Source of the DNA: Euclidia mi
Taxonomy: Eukaryota > Arthropoda > Insecta > Lepidoptera > Erebidae
DNA: 64,000 nt
Assembly (NCBI GenBank): GCA_944739405.2
Contig: OX123182.2
Span: 103,891,279-103,955,278, forward strand
Reading direction: 5' to 3'
The stretch's first letter is position 1, and each line of letters starts with the position of its first letter. The notes beneath the pieces were generated by a model. The model saw only the letters and a program-made list of their open reading frames with translations, made no database searches and was not told where the DNA came from. Position numbers and translations under genes: made by a program. Shown here piece after piece: positions 24,731 through 34,825 of the stretch.

Positions 24731-24787
24731 GCCTGGTACCCAATTGGTAGCTGCATAGGTTATGCAGCTACCAATTGGGTACCAGGC
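24731..24787. repeat. perfect 27-base inverted repeat, 3-base loop
   Basis: The left arm gcctggtacccaattggtag plus ctgcata (24731-24757) is exactly complementary to 24761-24787, with ggt between. It is far longer than chance and not a transposon end, since the loop is 3 bases. Confidence 0.95.
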
Positions 24788-25454
24788 CCTCAGAGAGGTG
24801 TCTGAGGGCATGTGGCAGACGTGTCCAACCCAGTCCCAATTTAGTCGCCCATTACGCCCGTTTTTGAGCGTGAGAGATATGTAATAATATCTAGGCTTTG
24901 GGCTGAAATTACTGATATCCAAGTATTTATACAAATTATGTAAGAGGATAGTGGCAATTAAATGATACTGACATGACGTTTGACAGTTAAACTGTCAACT
25001 GTGTAAATAAGGTGTACCTATGTAAGTCGACAGGCTCGGCTAGCTCGTCCTATTCTCCTTCGACGACGGCTCAGGTACGATATGGTTCTGACTATTTAAT
25101 TGCCACTGTGTTCCAATATTCTGTGTTGCTTGTTCTTTTGTTTCATTATCTAGGAAACAATGTAAGATAGTGTAATCATTATCTTATTGATATTGTGTTG
25201 TGGGTAGTTCGATCGTTTGTGAGATATTATAGATTGTAATAAAGGATAGAATAATATACTGTGGATCAAGTCGTATCAATGAGATTCATTAGGTATATAC
25301 CTGTGGTAAACATTTAGTAAATTGTATTGATGCTAAATAATGCTTATTATGTTCTGTTGTAAGATAGACCTTTCTAGTAATATAAAACTACCCACAGCAT
25401 TGATATTTCATATAAATTGGCTGTACCACTGTTTGTTAATTATTGTTATATATG
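24788..25454. other. no recognisable feature
   Basis: AT-rich sequence. The right half could belong to the 3' UTR of the LINE piece that follows, but I cannot align it. Confidence 0.4.
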
Positions 25455-25610
25455 GTTATTGAAAAGAATGATCAAGAGTTTTATTGCCCGTTCTTTCTCT
25501 TGGTTCTATGTCTTTGCTTTGCGAACTGGGCTGTAAATGTAAATGTAGAATCATGACGTAATCTAAAGATATATCCTTGTGCCAAACTGAATAAATGAAA
25601 GTATGATTTG
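25455..25610 (+). repeat. LINE1-like 3' UTR fragment
   Basis: gagttttattgcccgttctt, then ggttctat, tttgctttgcgaac and gtaaatgtaaatgtagaatc match in order the 3' UTR of LINE1 at about 50605-50690. An AATAAA lies near 25592. An old, diverged 5'-truncated insertion. Confidence 0.7.
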
Positions 25611-25647
25611 ATAGTTGTCTCTTTTATTTATCTAAAACTGTCTCTAC

Positions 25648-26110
25648 ACTATAGGAAGCTTCTCTGATTCTGACAAGCGCAACGTAGTGTTACGTACATG
25701 ATCGGTGCTCTTCAGCCCTAGAATGCTACGCTTAATGGTTCTTCAGCAAATCTTCAACTTTGACTTCTGAATCTCGATCAGGGCCATGTTTGGGCACCGT
25801 AGATTAGAAAGACCGGTATGCACATGTTGACAAGTTTCCGCTTCAGTGATAGCGAACGGTTTTCCTTCAACATTCACACGATTCGATGGACTTTTGATCC
25901 ATGAATCTCCATGAGGCTCTTCTAGGCATTTTGGATTCTTTGTGTAATATGCTTGTCTTGCCTGTTATCGAAGGATACTATCTGGCCCAAGTTAGTATAC
26001 TCGTCAACATAGTGTATTATCTGTCCATCTACCACGACACTACGTTTCGTGCTGTTGGTCATCACCTGATATTAGTAATATGTAGACCATGATTCTTATT
26101 TAGTTTATAA
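25648..26110 (-). pseudogene. degraded non-LTR reverse transcriptase, C-terminal part
   Basis: From the ATG at 26062 the minus strand reads through VVDGQIIHYVDEYTNLGQIV and ITQRIQNA to a TAG. A shifted frame then gives LVNMCIPVFLIYGAQTWP and a TGA. Another shift gives ILGLKSTDHVRNTTLR. This order (YVDEY-LGQ, RI-NAW, YGAQTW, DHVRN-LR) is that of the post-catalytic region of RTE-like LINE reverse transcriptases. At least two stops and two frameshifts show age. The palm with catalytic residues is missing. Confidence 0.75.
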
Positions 26111-26179
26111 GTCAGTAAGGGAGTGGAATTTGTATCAATTAAATTCCAGTGTTGTTTTATTACACCTATAAAAGATAAA

Positions 26180-26250
26180 AGTAGGCGTTTAATATGCCTC
26201 TGCCTACCCCTTCGGGTAAACAGGCGTGAGTCTATGTATGTATGTATAAA
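26180..26250 (+). repeat. SINE-A / LINE-B shared tail
   Basis: aggcgtttaatatgcctctg, then accccttcgggtaaacaggc and (TATG) repeats. Too short to assign between SINE-A and LINE-B, although gcgtttaatatgcc also occurs in the SINE-A-like tail at 12750. Confidence 0.65.
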
Positions 26251-27257
26251 AGTTAAATTCTTAGACAATAATAAATATTGCGCTAAATTTTGCGCATCAG
26301 TCGAAAGGAGCGTAGTTTATACCGTAATCCAACGCTAAACTGTTAATTATCTATGGTAATAAACGCGCAATGAACGCTGAAAATAGTTAATTGAAAATGC
26401 CTTTATTGCCTTAAAGCATGTTACACAATAGTGCTATTACCTAATTTTGTCTACTATTTACAGTCTAATTCGCATATTTGAAACGTAGCGACACTGAAAT
26501 TGATTCTGAAAATAAAATCATCCAAACGACCATACGCAAACAATATACCACAAGGTGATGTCATAGCTTTTATCTAGTGTTCTGGATATGTAAATTATTA
26601 TTATTAATATTATTTGCAGCCTAACTTGTCCCACTGCATGGCAAAGGCCTCCCTACCCTCTTTCACCTCTCTCTATAATTGGCAAAAGAATATTATAGCC
26701 CTGAAAATATTTACATTCGAACTTTGGTGATCACCTGCACTGAGAATTTAGTGCGAGTCCTATCTCGACGCGAACAATATTGCTTTAGAAGTGCTTTAAT
26801 AATAGTCTGTTAAGGCCACCAGGGAGAGCATTAATTACAAAATGTATGGGAATCGTTCCCATCGAGAATCGACTCAATACTCGATCAAAAGTCGCAAGAC
26901 CCCCTGCTGATCACTGCATCCGTGATTATGACGGTTCCTGTAGTGTCGGAATGTCGTTACATCAAAACCATGTTACGTGGTATCAAATATGTCTCTATAA
27001 AAATTTTAATTACATCACTGGGAAGCCGTTCTTCAGATGAAGTCCACAAAACTTGCACTCTGATATTAGATATCTGATATTATGCAAAATAAAACAGCAG
27101 TGAAGAAAATAGTTTGCGTATAATCGTCAAGCAAATCTATGGAAAATTCTTATGCAAGATGCCAATAAGAAAACAAAAACTTGGGCTGATACAGCTGAGA
27201 TCAAAACTTTTTGAACGCGATAAGTAATGCATTTGCATCATGTTTTGGCATTAACTA
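26251..27257. other. no gene; one LINE-tail scrap
   Basis: A scrap at 26615-26660 (cttgtcccactgcatggcaa) resembles reverse-strand LINE tails seen elsewhere. The rest is unassigned. Confidence 0.45.
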
Positions 27258-27270
27258 GGCTGTTGGTCTT

Positions 27271-27963
27271 CCCCCTGTGGGATCTCCACCTTGTCGTGGT
27301 GGGGGACTGAGTAAGCGTGGTTAGGGCACCCACGGTGAAGCTAAGCTAGATCCCGGGAGTGGAAGCTCCGCGTGGGCTTGATGGAGGCCTGCGCAGGATG
27401 CGTCCAAAGGTGCGGGTGCGGGGGACAATTCTTTCAGTCCCGCGGGCGCGGTCGCGGGGGGAGAGGCGTGTCGGTGTTGCGTTGCTGCGCGCCCTATCTC
27501 CCACGACCAAATGGGGGCGCACCATTTGTTGCGTCGCGGTGGGGCCGCAGAGGAAGAGGAGATTCGGTGTTGTCGGGTTGTCGTCCTCCCTATCCTCTGC
27601 GGCCGTTTTAGCGCCTGCGGACGGCGAGCACTGGGACTGCTCCCCGACCGCCAAAAGGCAAGGAAGCGGCGTAGTGTCCGCGCCGCCTCCCATGTCATAA
27701 CGAGACGAGGCCGGCCAACACCAACGGCGGGCCAATCCCGGGCGGGGTCACGGAAAAGTATACTATCCGCGAATCGCGTGAACCACACTACACGGGACCC
27801 GTAGGGACACCGCGGTGGTTTTAGTGGGTATGCCCCGCCTTTAGGGGAGAGCTTCCACACCTCCTCCGCCAGTCCCAAGCCCGGTCGATCACACTCTGGC
27901 CGGGTTGGCGTCGAGTTGAGATGGCTCATAAAGAGAGTTTCCACCGTGGTGAATAAAAAAAAA
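27271..27963 (+). mobile_element. GC-rich retro-inserted element with poly-A end
   Basis: About 690 bases of strikingly GC-rich sequence begin ccccctgtgggatctccacc and end gtggtgaataaaaaaaaa. They are flanked by imperfect 13-base duplications (ggctgttggtctt at 27258-27270; ggcggttgttctt at 27964-27976, 11 of 13 matching). This is the anatomy of a target-primed insertion. Long open frames on both strands (up to 207 codons) arise from GC content and have no recognisable domain. It may be a non-autonomous derivative of a LINE, retaining 5' and 3' ends. The start resembles LINE 5' ends I know from arthropods, but family is unassigned. Confidence 0.65.
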
Positions 27964-27976
27964 GGCGGTTGTTCTT

Positions 27977-28485
27977 ACTAAAGATTATGTAACGGGTCTG
28001 AATCGTGTTAATTGGCCCGCCCCATCGGCCCCAGGTTCTCTCCATAGACCGTCACTATTTTAAAATAAAAGAATATAATGAAGAATATGAAAGAAGAGTA
28101 TAAAAGAATAGCACGGGAAGCGGTTGAAATCAAAAAGCACGCAAATTTCAACCGGGAGGATGGTTACCGTTTATCGACATCTTGGAATCCTGTCATCAGC
28201 AAATGTACACACTGACGAGGTGATATTACGCGCCAGTGTGTAGATACCATTAGTGTTGTGTGTCGAAGTACCGACAGTTCCGAACATATAAATGTTAGTA
28301 ATTGTGAAGAACAAGTGAGGGTAGTTTCTAAAACCCGCACTTCTCGGAGGCAGCGCTGACGAACATCAGTCATCCCGTGACAACGGCTGGTGTAACCCAT
28401 GCCGAAACGTCGGGAAAAATAGAAAGGTATTTCATCTTTCTTTTCATTCATTAACACGATTCAGACCCGTTACATAATCTTTAGT
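27977..28485. mobile_element. MITE-like element with 37-base terminal inverted repeats
   Basis: 27976-28012 and 28450-28486 are perfectly complementary (ctaaagattatgtaacgggt... inward). With TA as the outermost pair at both ends, the structure is TA, inverted repeat, about 440 internal bases, inverted repeat, TA. This fits a non-autonomous Tc1/mariner-type or related DNA transposon. No transposase is encoded. A phrase gccgaaacgtcggg lies near 28401. The left end directly abuts the GC-rich insertion. Confidence 0.8.
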
Positions 28486-28486
28486 A

Positions 28487-29307
28487 TGTGTGCAAATCGT
28501 GGTAGTTTAAAAGCGGTTGGTCTTGTTGTTAGTCATCTGTTTTTGGACTGTTCTACCGATGCGATGTAAACTTGTCTGCAAAATAAACAAATTTGAACAT
28601 TTCTGATTATATCGAAGTAGGTACGTTGGCAGGGTCGAGCACCTTGCTGCTTGCAAATACTCATCAGCTACCATAACCAATTACTATTACACGGCTCATA
28701 TGCTTGTTCGCCACTCTTTTGGTCTTAAAAGAAATTGCAATGTTTACACGCCCAAGAGCCGACACTATAAGCACGATATCCTCAAAAATATACTCTCACA
28801 ACTTGTGCATTTACCTAAGTTACGAGACTACTTTTGTTTTGTTGGATACAAGTCTTTGCATGAAATGAGAGAGCCAAGGCTATAGAGAACTATATTTTTC
28901 AGAATAAGCAGTACAAAAGTGAGGGTGTTAGCTTAAAGTTGGTTTGTAGGTACCTTTAAAAAATTATGTGAAAACTGTTTTGAGAACACAAATGCTATTT
29001 AGAAAGAACGTACATACTACGTTGAAACGTTGTACTGAACACAAAATCCGTAAGCTAACAATAGTCAGAGAGAAGGTACTGCTGGGTCGTCAACCAGTTA
29101 TGATAGCCATGGCAACGAGTTTCTTGCCTGCTTCTGCGCACGAGCGCTCTACTTCATAAATAGGCACTTTAGTTTTCGAAACTTTGTTCTGTCCAATATT
29201 ATTCTAAGTTATTATTCTATTATCAGTGTGATATATTACCTACAGATCACACAACATAATTTAAAAATATACAATTATACAAAATAATTTAAAAATATAT
29301 GGAAATA
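28487..29307. other. no recognisable gene
   Basis: Short frames at 28700-28885 and 28968-29159 without domains. Nothing else seen. Confidence 0.45.
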
Positions 29308-29416
29308 AACGGCTGGACACGAAAAGCCGAAAATCGTGCTCAGTGGCGTGCCATTGGAGAGGCCTATATGCAGCAGTGGACTCTTGCAGGCTGATGATGA
29401 CGATGATGATGATGAT
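29308..29416 (+). repeat. LINE 3' end with (GAT)n tail
   Basis: ggctggacacgaaaagccga, then gaggcctatatgcagcagtg and gactcttgcaggc, followed by gatgatgatgatgatg. The last codons have the GEAYMQQWTLAG look of LINE C-termini. Related copies at 32785-32885 (plus) and 10622-10730 (minus). Confidence 0.65.
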
Positions 29417-29427
29417 GGAAATAAACA

Positions 29428-29646
29428 TGTCGCTGATCTCGCGGCATAAATATGCGCGTGGGTCGGGCAAAGTGTTATTGGGTTTTTCCGTTAGAAAATT
29501 CTCAGTAGCAGCACGGAGGCTGGTAATGTGCCAGGTACGGCAATAGGCTCGCCCCCTAATACGTGGCACCTAAAAATTCCTGGTGAAATGTGGGTGTAAT
29601 ATTACGCCTACCCCTTCGGGGATACAGGCGGAAGTCTATAAACAAA
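29428..29646 (+). mobile_element. SINE-A copy lacking the B-box segment
   Basis: Starts ctgatctcgcggcataaata and jumps from gcgcgtggg directly to tcgggcaaagtgttattggg. Compared with 53959-54223 this omits the B box. The body, with aataggctcgccccctaata, and the tail ccccttcggggatacaggcg are intact. It follows directly on a LINE tail. Confidence 0.75.
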
Positions 29647-30300
29647 ACATGTTTGAGTTCAATTCTAGTAAATGAAGACCACAGTGCAGGTGCTCGGGCA
29701 AGAAGGGCATATCAGCAAGTGGCCCATTGTCTGCTCCAGCTGCATTGTGTCTGAGCTCTGGGAGGCCACTCCTAACGCAATAAGAGTGGCCGAATATTAT
29801 GCGGGTCGCATATAGCTGAAACCATTGATACGAAGAAGAAGAATGAAGACCACACTAGAAGAGCCCAGTGGAAAACCAGGGTCATTTCTCAGCCATTTCG
29901 TGCACCTTTTTATTGGTACCAAAATTAAGTTATTTGAATTTTGTTGCTTGAAAAATAAAATAATTTTATGTTTTTTATATTATTTTGTTAACTATTGAGT
30001 GGCAGATATAATTGTTTTGTTTTTCTTTTACACAAGAGAGTTTACTCCAGGTATACAAAACAACCTAACCGTGGATTAAATTGTTTAATTCAAGGATCAC
30101 CTAAAGCGTTCGAGTTAAGAGGTATAACCATAGCCATGAATAAATAAAAAGTTAAAAACTAATCAACAAACAAACATAAACCGTGTGTAGTTACAAATTC
30201 TATTCTATGTAGACACATTTTAAATGCAATTTGTGAAAATAATTTCAATTAAAGTTCTACCATTAGAGGTTCGTAATGCATTTTATTATTAATTGGCTTT
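29647..30300. other. no gene; possible retroelement tail
   Basis: 29690-29850 ends in gaagaagaagaatgaag after a GC-richer stretch, like the 3' end of a LINE or SINE, but the family is unknown. The rest is AT-rich. Confidence 0.4.
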
Positions 30301-30446
30301 CATTTGTAACGTATGACCGGTACCTACCGAGTGCACGTCATAATACCGTCCATACGCTCGGCCAATCAGAGAAGGCCATCGTCAGCGCTCGTGAGTTTTG
30401 CCCATATTTGGTTATGCGCCGACACGAACTCTGATGGAGGGCCCAG

Positions 30447-30454
30447 TATATATA
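30447..30454 (+). promoter_or_regulatory. TATA box of the solo LTR
   Basis: TATATATA downstream of ccaatcag (about 30361-30368) in the LTR. Both elements are conserved in the reverse-oriented copy, supporting an ancestral LTR promoter. Present activity is unknown. Confidence 0.6.
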
Positions 30455-30974
30455 GGGGCCGACAGAGAGACCGGCACCGCTGATGATTGTTACCGTGCCT
30501 AACTACGTGCTACTACTACTACTTCATACGTGTATCCTGGTCGCAGCTGTGGGTTAGTTACTACATTTACTGCGTTAGCGGACTGCCCATCTCTCTACCT
30601 GCTAGCTGAGGCCGGCTGACGCCGCCTGCCTGACTCTATTGGTTGTGGCTTTCCTAATCCTGCTTCCCTTCAGGTTCCAGGTCCACCTTAAGGCTCCGGG
30701 CTAGTCTACCTAGACCGCTACACTTCCTGCATCGCCTTCGGCGTCACCTCTGCCGAAGAGTCTGCCCTGCCCTGCTCATCGCACTCAGACCGCCAGCGCC
30801 TGCCAGCTGAACCAACGGCCTGCTAGGATCTGCCGCTACGCGCAGCCCTTCGAGCAACCTGCCCTGCACACTACCGGAAGGAACAGCGTGGGAGACTGCA
30901 GCCCTTAGTGTTCAGGCCAGTGTCGTGTTGTTGGTCGGTCATACTTGGCATAGGAAGCGAGGCAATACTCGGCA

Positions 30975-30980
30975 AATAAA
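30975..30980 (+). terminator. polyadenylation signal of the solo LTR
   Basis: AATAAA about 45 bases before the LTR 3' end. The matching position of the other copy also has a TTTATT on plus (19760s). Confidence 0.5.
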
Positions 30981-31027
30981 CGCATAGAACCTTTTCTGCG
31001 TTTTAATACCAGAACCCGTTACACATT

Positions 31028-32784
31028 AGCACCCCTGATAATTCACTTTTAGCTTACATTATACAATTACTAAGTGTGGACTAGGTGTACTTATTAAACT
31101 TATGTAAGTAATGGTTATATTCAAAATTCATGATAGTCGTTGTGGAGAGTCGATACCTATCTTTGAATATACTGATATTACTTTTGATTAAAGCCACGAA
31201 ATGTTGCAATCCCTGTGGTTTGCGGAGAATTGCCGGCAGTCGCTCAGTGAAAAAGCTGACTCCATTCTGAAAGGTAAAAGCCTCATTTGGATGCAACCGG
31301 GATAACGCTAGCACGTAGATGACGATGAAAGTTCATATTCAAATCAATTCACTTTTGAAGGCCTATTGAAGGCTAACCGATAAGTAAATATTTAATAGGA
31401 GGAGTCATTGATTTGATATTTATGAAGACCTGATAGCACGGCATTATGGTTTTGAAGGAAGTTTAAATTAAGTAATAGATTGTTTATAAGAGAAATAGTT
31501 TTGATCATCGCACTGCATAGCAAACTCGATGTTCTAGTGATAAGTATTTCGTTATCAGCTGACTTGAGCAAAACAATATTTAATGACTTTATTCCCTGCC
31601 TCGTGGTGAACACAATTTTGAAAATTATGATATTGGCAACTACCGCCATGTGTTATCGCCAATCTCGTTTGACTGTTTAGACGGTCATAATAAAAGACAC
31701 GTTTTTAATCCTCGAAGGCTTTGGAACCACATCAGGGCACGGACTCTGCAAACCGACCAAGACCTCGACGCCACAACATCCATGCTATGTCTCTATGTAA
31801 CGGACAACCCAATCCAACACCATCTTTGCAATTTAGCAAACAATCTACATGTATCACTATGAAAAAAGGCATCATAATCCAGCAGCTATCTTCTGCATTA
31901 CATGGCATACGAGTATACGGCGCAACGGGTCGTACGGAGCTCACATGCGCCACTTACCACATACGACTGAGTAATTGGTCCGTGAACGCTGCTTTCCGTT
32001 TTCCAAGTAACTCCAGTTCACGCCTTTGTAAGTTAAGTAAACTTTGCTGTCATATCCACAGCTTTTGCTACATTATAATGCTCTTTGCGTAAACATTTCC
32101 GATTTTATTGCCGCATAAAAAAATTCGCGGTGCTGTAAGGTTAAAATATATTTACATTTTAACGTAAACAAAGCTTATTACTTTAACGAGAGGGTAAGCC
32201 GGAATAATAAATAGTTTTAGTCATAATGCGGTAGTAAAATCTGACTAAGTTGAACACAAACAAAAGTTAAGCAAAGATGAGCATAAAAGCCTCTTGCAAT
32301 CTTAACAATGTGACTTGTAATAGGTACCTACTGATTCATGAAAATGTATTTAATTTCAGACTAAGTACGTTAAATACAATCCAACGTTATAATTGTAACA
32401 AAATCTTTGTAGAATTGATATTTGATTGGGTGACAATCAGTATTAAGAAACGTTTAACAGCAAAAACCAGTAAAATCAACAAATAATCAGACAAGACAAA
32501 GGTACGTGGGCGCATTTAATGCTTCATTAACTAATCATCAAAGATTTCGGTCGTCAAGTTGAATGTTAGTTTTGGAGCTTGACTAACACCTCCGGTTCAA
32601 TTTGCTTAGATTCAACAACAAGGGCACGGGTCAGGGGTAACCTGTCCTCTTTTTTTAAATATCGCTAAACACCCAATTATTGCCCTCAACCAGATGATAA
32701 AATTACACAGTACAGATAGATACTTTGTGGAATATAAACCTCGTAGACGGATAAACAAGAATCAATAAAGTGGACAATATGAAA
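31028..32784. other. no recognisable gene
   Basis: Overlapping short frames on both strands (31081-31953) show no domain. A 123-codon plus-strand frame at 31721-32092 is the longest and has no family resemblance I can see. Confidence 0.45.
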
Positions 32785-32885
32785 AGCTGCTGGACACAAA
32801 AAGCCAAATATCGGGCTCGCTGGCATACCTTTGCAGTTGCCTATATCCAATAGTGGACTATGGCAGGCTAATGATGATGATAATG
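32785..32885 (+). repeat. LINE 3' end with GAT tail
   Basis: gctggacacaaaaagccaaa, then tcgggctcgctggc, tatccaatagtgg and gatgatgatgat. A diverged copy of the tail at 29308-29416. Confidence 0.65.
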
Positions 32886-33231
32886 CTCTAATGAAACCTT
32901 AATAAAATCTCATTCAATATAAGATAGATGCGCTTCTAGCCAATCTCTCGTATGTTTTCAAGTTAAATCATCAGGCTGTAACGAACCGGCAAGCCAGCGA
33001 ACATGTTTATTAGACACAGAGATGCCTGTAGCAATTTTCCTTCTTACCGCCACATACATTATGCGACGCAATATGTAAGATAAGGTTTTGAAAAAATATT
33101 TTACAGCTTGATGTAGCTGTTGGAAATGTCAGAATGTTTTCAGACAGAATTGGCTGGCTTTAACTTTTTCTCTATTTGAAATTGCCTAAAGTACGATGTT
33201 GGACATGTTTTCCCAAAAAGAAAAATAAATC

Positions 33232-33490
33232 GACTGCCTCCGTGGTCCAGTGGTTAGTGTATGCGACTGCTGATCGGAGGTCGCGAGTTCAATTCCCGGG
33301 TCGGGCAAAAGTGTTACCGGGTTTTTACGAATACTCAGTAGCAGCCCGGAGTCTGGTGATGTGTCCGGTAGCGGCAGTAGGCTCGCCCCCAATACGTGGG
33401 ACCTAAAAATTTTTGGCAAAATGTGGGTGTAATATTACACCCACATTTTGCCTTCGGGGATTCATGCGTGAGACTATAAATAAAAAAAAA
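33232..33490 (+). mobile_element. SINE-A, nearly complete copy
   Basis: The tRNA-like head has A box tggtccagtggttag and B box gcgagttcaattcc. Then come the conserved body (gcagcccggagtctggtgat, taggctcgccccc) and an A-rich tail. Near the 3' part the normal sequence is replaced by a perfect 38-base palindrome (33415-33452). The head differs from the 53959 copy, so tRNA-like starts vary within the family. Confidence 0.85.
33415..33452. repeat. perfect 38-base palindrome within SINE-A
   Basis: ggcaaaatgtgggtgtaat joined directly to its exact reverse complement. Other SINE-A copies have gggtgtaatatta followed by cgcctacccc-type text, so the second half is a local inverted duplication. Confidence 0.95.
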
Positions 33491-34065
33491 TGAAAAAATC
33501 TTGTGCTTCAAAAAAATGTTGTGCATTAGCTTCTTCTGTTTCTTCCAACATATAGGTATAGTAACCAAATAATTATACTATTTTCTTGGGTTAACTCGAA
33601 TGTTACACATTGAAACACTTTGGGATCCTTTCTACATTCAAGACAAAACAAATGTCACCTCTGTCTTCCGTGACCACGATTCCTGTAAGTCAATCAATCG
33701 AAGCGTCGTATAATATTTAATTCCTTATGTAGTTTCTAGATCGTTTGATTTAAACATAATCGCAGTAAAAGGAATACATCGCGATAAAATTCGTGATTTC
33801 AATATAGACCGAACGTAAAGTTTCACACGAACTAAGTATATTATTAGCAAATAAATATCTGTATCTTTTTGTGTATCATACATTAACACAACATTATTAA
33901 ACTCTGTAACATTTAAAAGCGCCCCTGCACTTGAGTAGAAACTGCAAGCGTTTGCACATTTTAATACGAAAATAAATCATTGTCTCAAAGGAATTAAACG
34001 AATTATAACTCTCTCATGCTTCAACACTTAGACCAGCCGATTTTAATTTCTAGCTAAAATTCAGA
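33491..34065. other. no recognisable feature
   Basis: AT-rich sequence without notable frames. Confidence 0.45.
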
Positions 34066-34279
34066 GTTTGGAGTCGAAACGTTGGGGTCATGGGGTCCAA
34101 GTGCTAGATCTCTCTATAGAGAGCTTGCGAAGAGACTTGTCGACGCCTCGCGTTACCAGAAGGCTGGCATGTATCTAGCACAAAAAATTAGCATTGCCAT
34201 ACAGCGTGGCAATGCTGCCATTCTTCTGGGCACATTCCCAATAGACGGCGATGTGGAGGACTTTCACGACGCCCTTTGA
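34066..34279 (+). pseudogene. C-terminal fragment of a mobile-element-type ORF
   Basis: The frame reads VETLGSWGPSARSLYREL, then LAQKISIAIQRGNAAIL, and ends FHDAL before a stop. I recall this ETLG-WGPSA ... AIQRGNAAS arrangement from the C-terminal ends of repeated open reading frames in invertebrate genomes, possibly a nuclease-like C-terminal domain of a retroelement. The memory is not firm enough to name the family. There is no upstream continuation, so it is 5'-truncated. AATAAA lies at 34394-34399, about 115 bases after the stop. Confidence 0.5.
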
Positions 34280-34393
34280 ATATACATTTTCTTATTTATT
34301 TGTATTGTACTTTAATATTTTAATTTAATTTTAGTTGTAGTATTTAAGTAGTTATAATTGTGTTATCCTAATATTAATTTATTTTGTTATTTA

Positions 34394-34399
34394 AATAAA
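34394..34399 (+). terminator. polyadenylation signal after the 34.07 kb fragment
   Basis: AATAAA followed about 30 bases later by a T-rich run. It fits the 3' end of the truncated element. Confidence 0.4.
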
Positions 34400-34430
34400 T
34401 GCATTATTTGTCCTGAGTTTTTTTAGATCT

Positions 34431-34767
34431 TCCTATTTATAGGTACAACGCATATAATTATAAAGGAACTAAATGATAAACGAAAGGCTGGCCTCAATTC
34501 CAGCTACCTACGTATATTATACTGTAAGGCGGAGAAAACTCGTTGAAACATGGTAGAAATAAAGAAAACTACTACCAACAAATTAAAGAGGATACTTTCT
34601 TATAATCTGCAATTAAAGGAGGGTAACAACTGCGTTCAATTTATAAGGGTTCCAGTAATTACCTAAGGTACCATAAAAATGTAAAGGAAAACCCTAAAAA
34701 CGTAACGCAAGTAGTTTTCCGTCTACGTCACGTCGCATCGTTACTCGTTATCTCTATTATTAGACAA
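34431..34767. other. no recognisable feature
   Basis: AT-rich sequence between a truncated element and a hairpin. Confidence 0.4.
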
Positions 34768-34825
34768 ACGTCTCCTGGTCAAGAGTTGGGACAGAACGCT
34801 GTCCCAACTCTTGAACAGGAGACGT
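34768..34825. repeat. 27-base hairpin, one mismatch, 4-base loop
   Basis: acgtctcctggtcaagagtt plus gggacag pairs with the segment starting ctgtcccaactcttgaacag, with aacg between. One mismatch (g against t). Not part of any recognised repeat. Confidence 0.9.

Larger units (their letters stand above)
30305..31023 (+). mobile_element. solo LTR (719 bp), same family as 19.7 kb copy
   Basis: Ends TGTAACGT...CCCGTTACA with a 4-base duplication CATT (30301-30304, 31024-31027). It aligns along its length with the reverse complement of 19715-20451, including ccatacgctcggccaatcag and the late gacactggcctgaac-type segment read in reverse. TATATATA (30447-30454) and AATAAA (30975-30980) are in the order promoter then polyadenylation, so this copy is in plus orientation. 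No internal coding adjoins it. Confidence 0.9.

Noticed and set aside
27321..27944. 207-codon and other long frames in the GC-rich block
   Set aside because: Frames are open on both strands because of GC content. The block is a retro-inserted element and the translations resemble no family.
28355..28415. Hammerhead ribozyme (ctgacga ... cgaaacgtc)
   Set aside because: The core words are present, but the segment between them does not form a convincing stem II and the interval is too long.
31721..32092. 123-codon plus-strand frame
   Set aside because: No recognisable family, overlapped by frames on the other strand.
33236..33307. Possible tRNA gene
   Set aside because: A and B boxes are present, but the acceptor ends do not pair and the sequence runs into a SINE body.
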